Program-made: the position numbers and the translations under genes
The notes under the pieces: model-generated
What the model saw: only the letters and a program-made list of their open reading frames with translations
What the model was told of the DNA's origin: nothing
The model's database searches: none
Assembly (NCBI GenBank): GCA_037441125.1
Contig: JBBIST010000076.1
Span: 1 to 16,202 of the forward strand
Reading direction: 5' to 3'
DNA: 16,202 nucleotides
DNA from: JALHMQ01 sp037441125
GTDB taxonomy: Bacteria > Pseudomonadota > Gammaproteobacteria > Burkholderiales > Burkholderiaceae_F
Part shown: piece by piece, positions 14,029 to 16,202 of the stretch
Numbering within the stretch: position 1 is the first letter of the stretch
Layout: the number at the start of each line of letters is the position of its first letter

Positions 14029-16202
14029 CTACTCGTAGACCTCGAACCGTCCGGGCTGCTCCGCCGGCGGGTTGATCACCTGGTAGCCGGGGATATTACG
14101 CCGCAGCAGATCGCGCGACCCCGCTCCGACCCGGCCGATGCCGTCGAGTTCCAGCGCCAAGAAAAACTGCGTGGTCACGGTCTCGGCGGTGGTGCGGAAG
14201 CGCTGCGCGGCGAAGCGCACCAGCCAGCAGTCGGCGCGGTACTCGAAGCCGGCGAGTGCCTCGACCCACTGGCGGCCGCGCAGCGAGTAGTTGACGCGCC
14301 CCACCCCGAACCAGCGGCTCGACAGCGGCCACTGCGCAGCGAGGTCGAGCTGGTCGAGATCGTCGATCTTGTAGCGGTGCGCGAGGCTCACCACCGAGGC
14401 CGGGCGCGGCTGGTATCGGACATGGAAGGTCGAGCGCACCAGCCGGTCGAGCGTGTTCGAGTGCTGCAGGGCGACGTCGACCAGCCAGGCGCGCGCCAGC
14501 CGTCCCGAGAGCGCGAACAGCGCATCCGACGACGCCTCGGTGCGGCCGACGCCGCCCGGCAGCGTCACCCGCTGCGGCGCGAGGTAGAAGCGCTGGCCGA
14601 CCGCGGCGCGCATGCGCTCGGCGCCGGTAGCCGGGTCGAGCCAGCGGCCGACCAGCGCCGCCGTCCACTGGTTGGCCTCGCCGATGCGATCGGCGCCGAC
14701 GAACACGTTCTCGCTGAACAACTGCGCGAAGTTGAAGTCGGCCAGCGCGCTGTCGAAGTTGGGCAGCGTGTTCTGTTCGCGGTGCGGGATGTAGGCGTAG
14801 TACAGGCGCGGCTCGAGCGTCTGCGTCACCGCCTCGCCGAGCCAGCGGCCGTCGCGCTCGAACACCAGACCGGCGTCGAGCGAGGCGATCGGCAGCGTGC
14901 GCCGGCGCTCGTGTTCGAGCGCGGCCGAGCCCGGCTCCAGTTGGTAGCGCGTCGCGTGCAGTTGCACGCGCGGTATGACGAACCAGCCGGGCGCAAGCCA
15001 CGGGTAGGCCACCGACGGGTTGACCAGGTAGCGGCGGCCGCTTTCCAGGCGCGGATGTTCGAAGTGCACCGCCTCGCTGTGCAGGCGCAGATCGAAGCCG
15101 CGCCAGTTGGTGTGCAGGGCGCTGAAAGTCAGTTGCGGGATGCGCTCGTAGGGCTTGACCACCGGCGCCAGCGGGTCGATCAGGGTCTGGTTGCGGGTCA
15201 CGCGCAGCGCCGTGCTGTAGAACGGTCGCGCCAGGCCGAGGTGGCCCTCCTGCAGCAGGATCGACTGGCTGGCGGCAATGACGTTGGCGCCGAAGTCGGC
15301 GAAGTACAGGTCGTCGGAGACACGGTTGTAGTTCCAACCCGCCGACAGGCCACCGGGGCCGGCCCACTCGTGCTGCAGCGAGGTCAGGTCGCGCCGCGTG
15401 CCGGTGTCGCTGTCTTCGGGCAGGACGTCGTACTGGATGCGGCCGCGCCAGGTCGGCCGCAGGTAGCGGAGTTCGTTTTGCAGCAGCACGCCGCGCTTGC
15501 TCATCAAGCGCGGCGCGATCGTCGCGTCGTGGCTCGGGGCGATGTTCCAGTAGATCGGCACCGTCACTTCGAGACCGAGCCGGGTGTTGACGCCGAAGCT
15601 CGGCGTCAGCAGGCCGCTGCGGCGCTCGTCGCCGAGCGGAAATTGCAGATAGGGCGCGGCCAGGATCGGCACGTCGTAAAACACCAGCCGGCCACTACGC
15701 GCCACACCGACGCCCTCTTCCTGGTCGAGATCGATGCGCTCGGCCTTGACCCACCACGCCGGCTCCTGCGGCGAGCAGTTCGAGTAGCGGGCGTCGGTCA
15801 GGCGCGCGCGCCCGGGCGCCAGGATCTCGACCAGGGCCGCAGATCCATGGGCGCGGCGCGGCGCAAAGCTGAAGTTGGCGTTCGGCATGCGCCCGGTCTG
15901 GGCATCGACCTGCCAATCGAGTTCGGGGCCGGTGAGCAGCACGCCGTCGCGGAACAGGCGCACCTCGCCGCGCGCCTGCAGCAGTTCGTCGGCGCGCGCG
16001 TAGACGATGCGCTCGGCGCGCAGGACACTGCCGGCGCTGCGCACCTCGGCCCGGCCTTCGAGGACGATGAGCTCTTCGAGCTCGCCCTCGATGCGCTGCG
16101 CGCGCGCAAACACCGGCACGTCGCGCGCCTCGACCGCGGGCGCACGCCCGTCACCGAGCGCGCGCTCGAAGCGCAGCGGCGGCGCCGCAGCCGGCGGCGC
16201 GG
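14029..16202 (-). CDS. lptD: LPS-assembly protein LptD, 5' end outside window
   Basis: LptD is the outer-membrane beta-barrel that, plugged by LptE, inserts lipopolysaccharide into the outer leaflet. The frame is open to the window edge; about 724 residues are visible and the signal peptide lies outside. The N-terminal OstA/LptA-like jellyroll is seen as DVPVFARAQRIEGELEEL, EGRAEVRSAGSVLRAERIVY and GEVRLFRDG. The barrel follows with SGLLTPSFGVNTRLGLEVTV, YWNIAPSHDATIAPRLMSKRG, LEPRLYYAYIP and the C-terminal strands near VEALAGFEYRADCWLVRF and TQFFLALELDGIG. Only two Cys are visible: SNCSPQ (codon about 15775-15777) and ADCW (14227-14229). They could form the stabilising disulfide between plug-side and barrel. 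A GTG at 16119 is in frame, but conserved sequence continues upstream, so it is not the start. It heads the lptD-surA-pdxA-rsmA cluster. Confidence 0.95.
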   Translation of the reverse strand, partial: APPAAAPPLRFERALGDGRAPAVEARDVPVFARAQRIEGELEELIVLEGRAEVRSAGSVLRAERIVYARADELLQARGEVRLFRDGVLLTGPELDWQVDAQTGRMPNANFSFAPRRAHGSAALVEILAPGRARLTDARYSNCSPQEPAWWVKAERIDLDQEEGVGVARSGRLVFYDVPILAAPYLQFPLGDERRSGLLTPSFGVNTRLGLEVTVPIYWNIAPSHDATIAPRLMSKRGVLLQNELRYLRPTWRGRIQYDVLPEDSDTGTRRDLTSLQHEWAGPGGLSAGWNYNRVSDDLYFADFGANVIAASQSILLQEGHLGLARPFYSTALRVTRNQTLIDPLAPVVKPYERIPQLTFSALHTNWRGFDLRLHSEAVHFEHPRLESGRRYLVNPSVAYPWLAPGWFVIPRVQLHATRYQLEPGSAALEHERRRTLPIASLDAGLVFERDGRWLGEAVTQTLEPRLYYAYIPHREQNTLPNFDSALADFNFAQLFSENVFVGADRIGEANQWTAALVGRWLDPATGAERMRAAVGQRFYLAPQRVTLPGGVGRTEASSDALFALSGRLARAWLVDVALQHSNTLDRLVRSTFHVRYQPRPASVVSLAHRYKIDDLDQLDLAAQWPLSSRWFGVGRVNYSLRGRQWVEALAGFEYRADCWLVRFAAQRFRTTAETVTTQFFLALELDGIGRVGAGSRDLLRRNIPGYQVINPPAEQPGRFEVYE

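Overview
The window is very GC-rich (about 70% by eye) and carries the conserved housekeeping neighbourhood typical of Betaproteobacteria, most likely Burkholderiales or a relative. The visible order is ybeY, corC/ybeX, lnt, glyQ, glyS, plsC, ygjP-type metallopeptidase, prolyl oligopeptidase, then rsmA, pdxA, surA and lptD. The lineage is inferred from gene order, the beta-type PlsC motif and TTG/GTG starts; no rRNA or other direct marker is present. A run of 10 Ns marks this as draft, possibly metagenome-derived, sequence.

Bases 1-10599 read on the plus strand. They hold the end of ybeY (late-stage ribosome maturation), corC (CBS-domain protein), lnt (lipoprotein N-acylation), the glyQ/glyS pair (glycyl-tRNA synthetase, overlapping by 4 bases), plsC (phosphatidic acid synthesis), a small HExxH metallopeptidase and a secreted S9-family prolyl oligopeptidase. 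Bases 10731-16202 read on the minus strand as lptD-surA-pdxA-rsmA. LptD is the outer-membrane LPS translocon and SurA the periplasmic chaperone that helps fold it; PdxA makes pyridoxal phosphate and RsmA methylates 16S rRNA. ybeY (5' end) and lptD (5' end) are cut by the window edges. The two blocks meet tail to tail.

The most interesting structure is a pair of inverted arrays of degenerate heptamers (GGATTCR and GGATYGA types). One lies between the convergent prolyl oligopeptidase and rsmA genes and can fold into a stem of about 35 bp. The other spans the surA-pdxA junction. Its loop contains the likely pdxA ATG, its stem encodes PdxA residues 3-11, and its arm differences become G-U pairs in the surA-pdxA transcript. 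This suggests a mobile or regulatory repeat family used as an RNA element.

The second notable point is glyS. It is broken by the N gap and by 103 extra bases that look like a piece of a tannase/feruloyl esterase gene, bounded by a 15-bp word present on both sides. Removing 128 bases restores one GlyS frame of 736 residues exactly, so this is most likely a chimeric assembly join rather than biology. Apart from these features the window is ordinary core genome. No tRNA, rRNA, CRISPR, insertion sequence or phage gene was seen.
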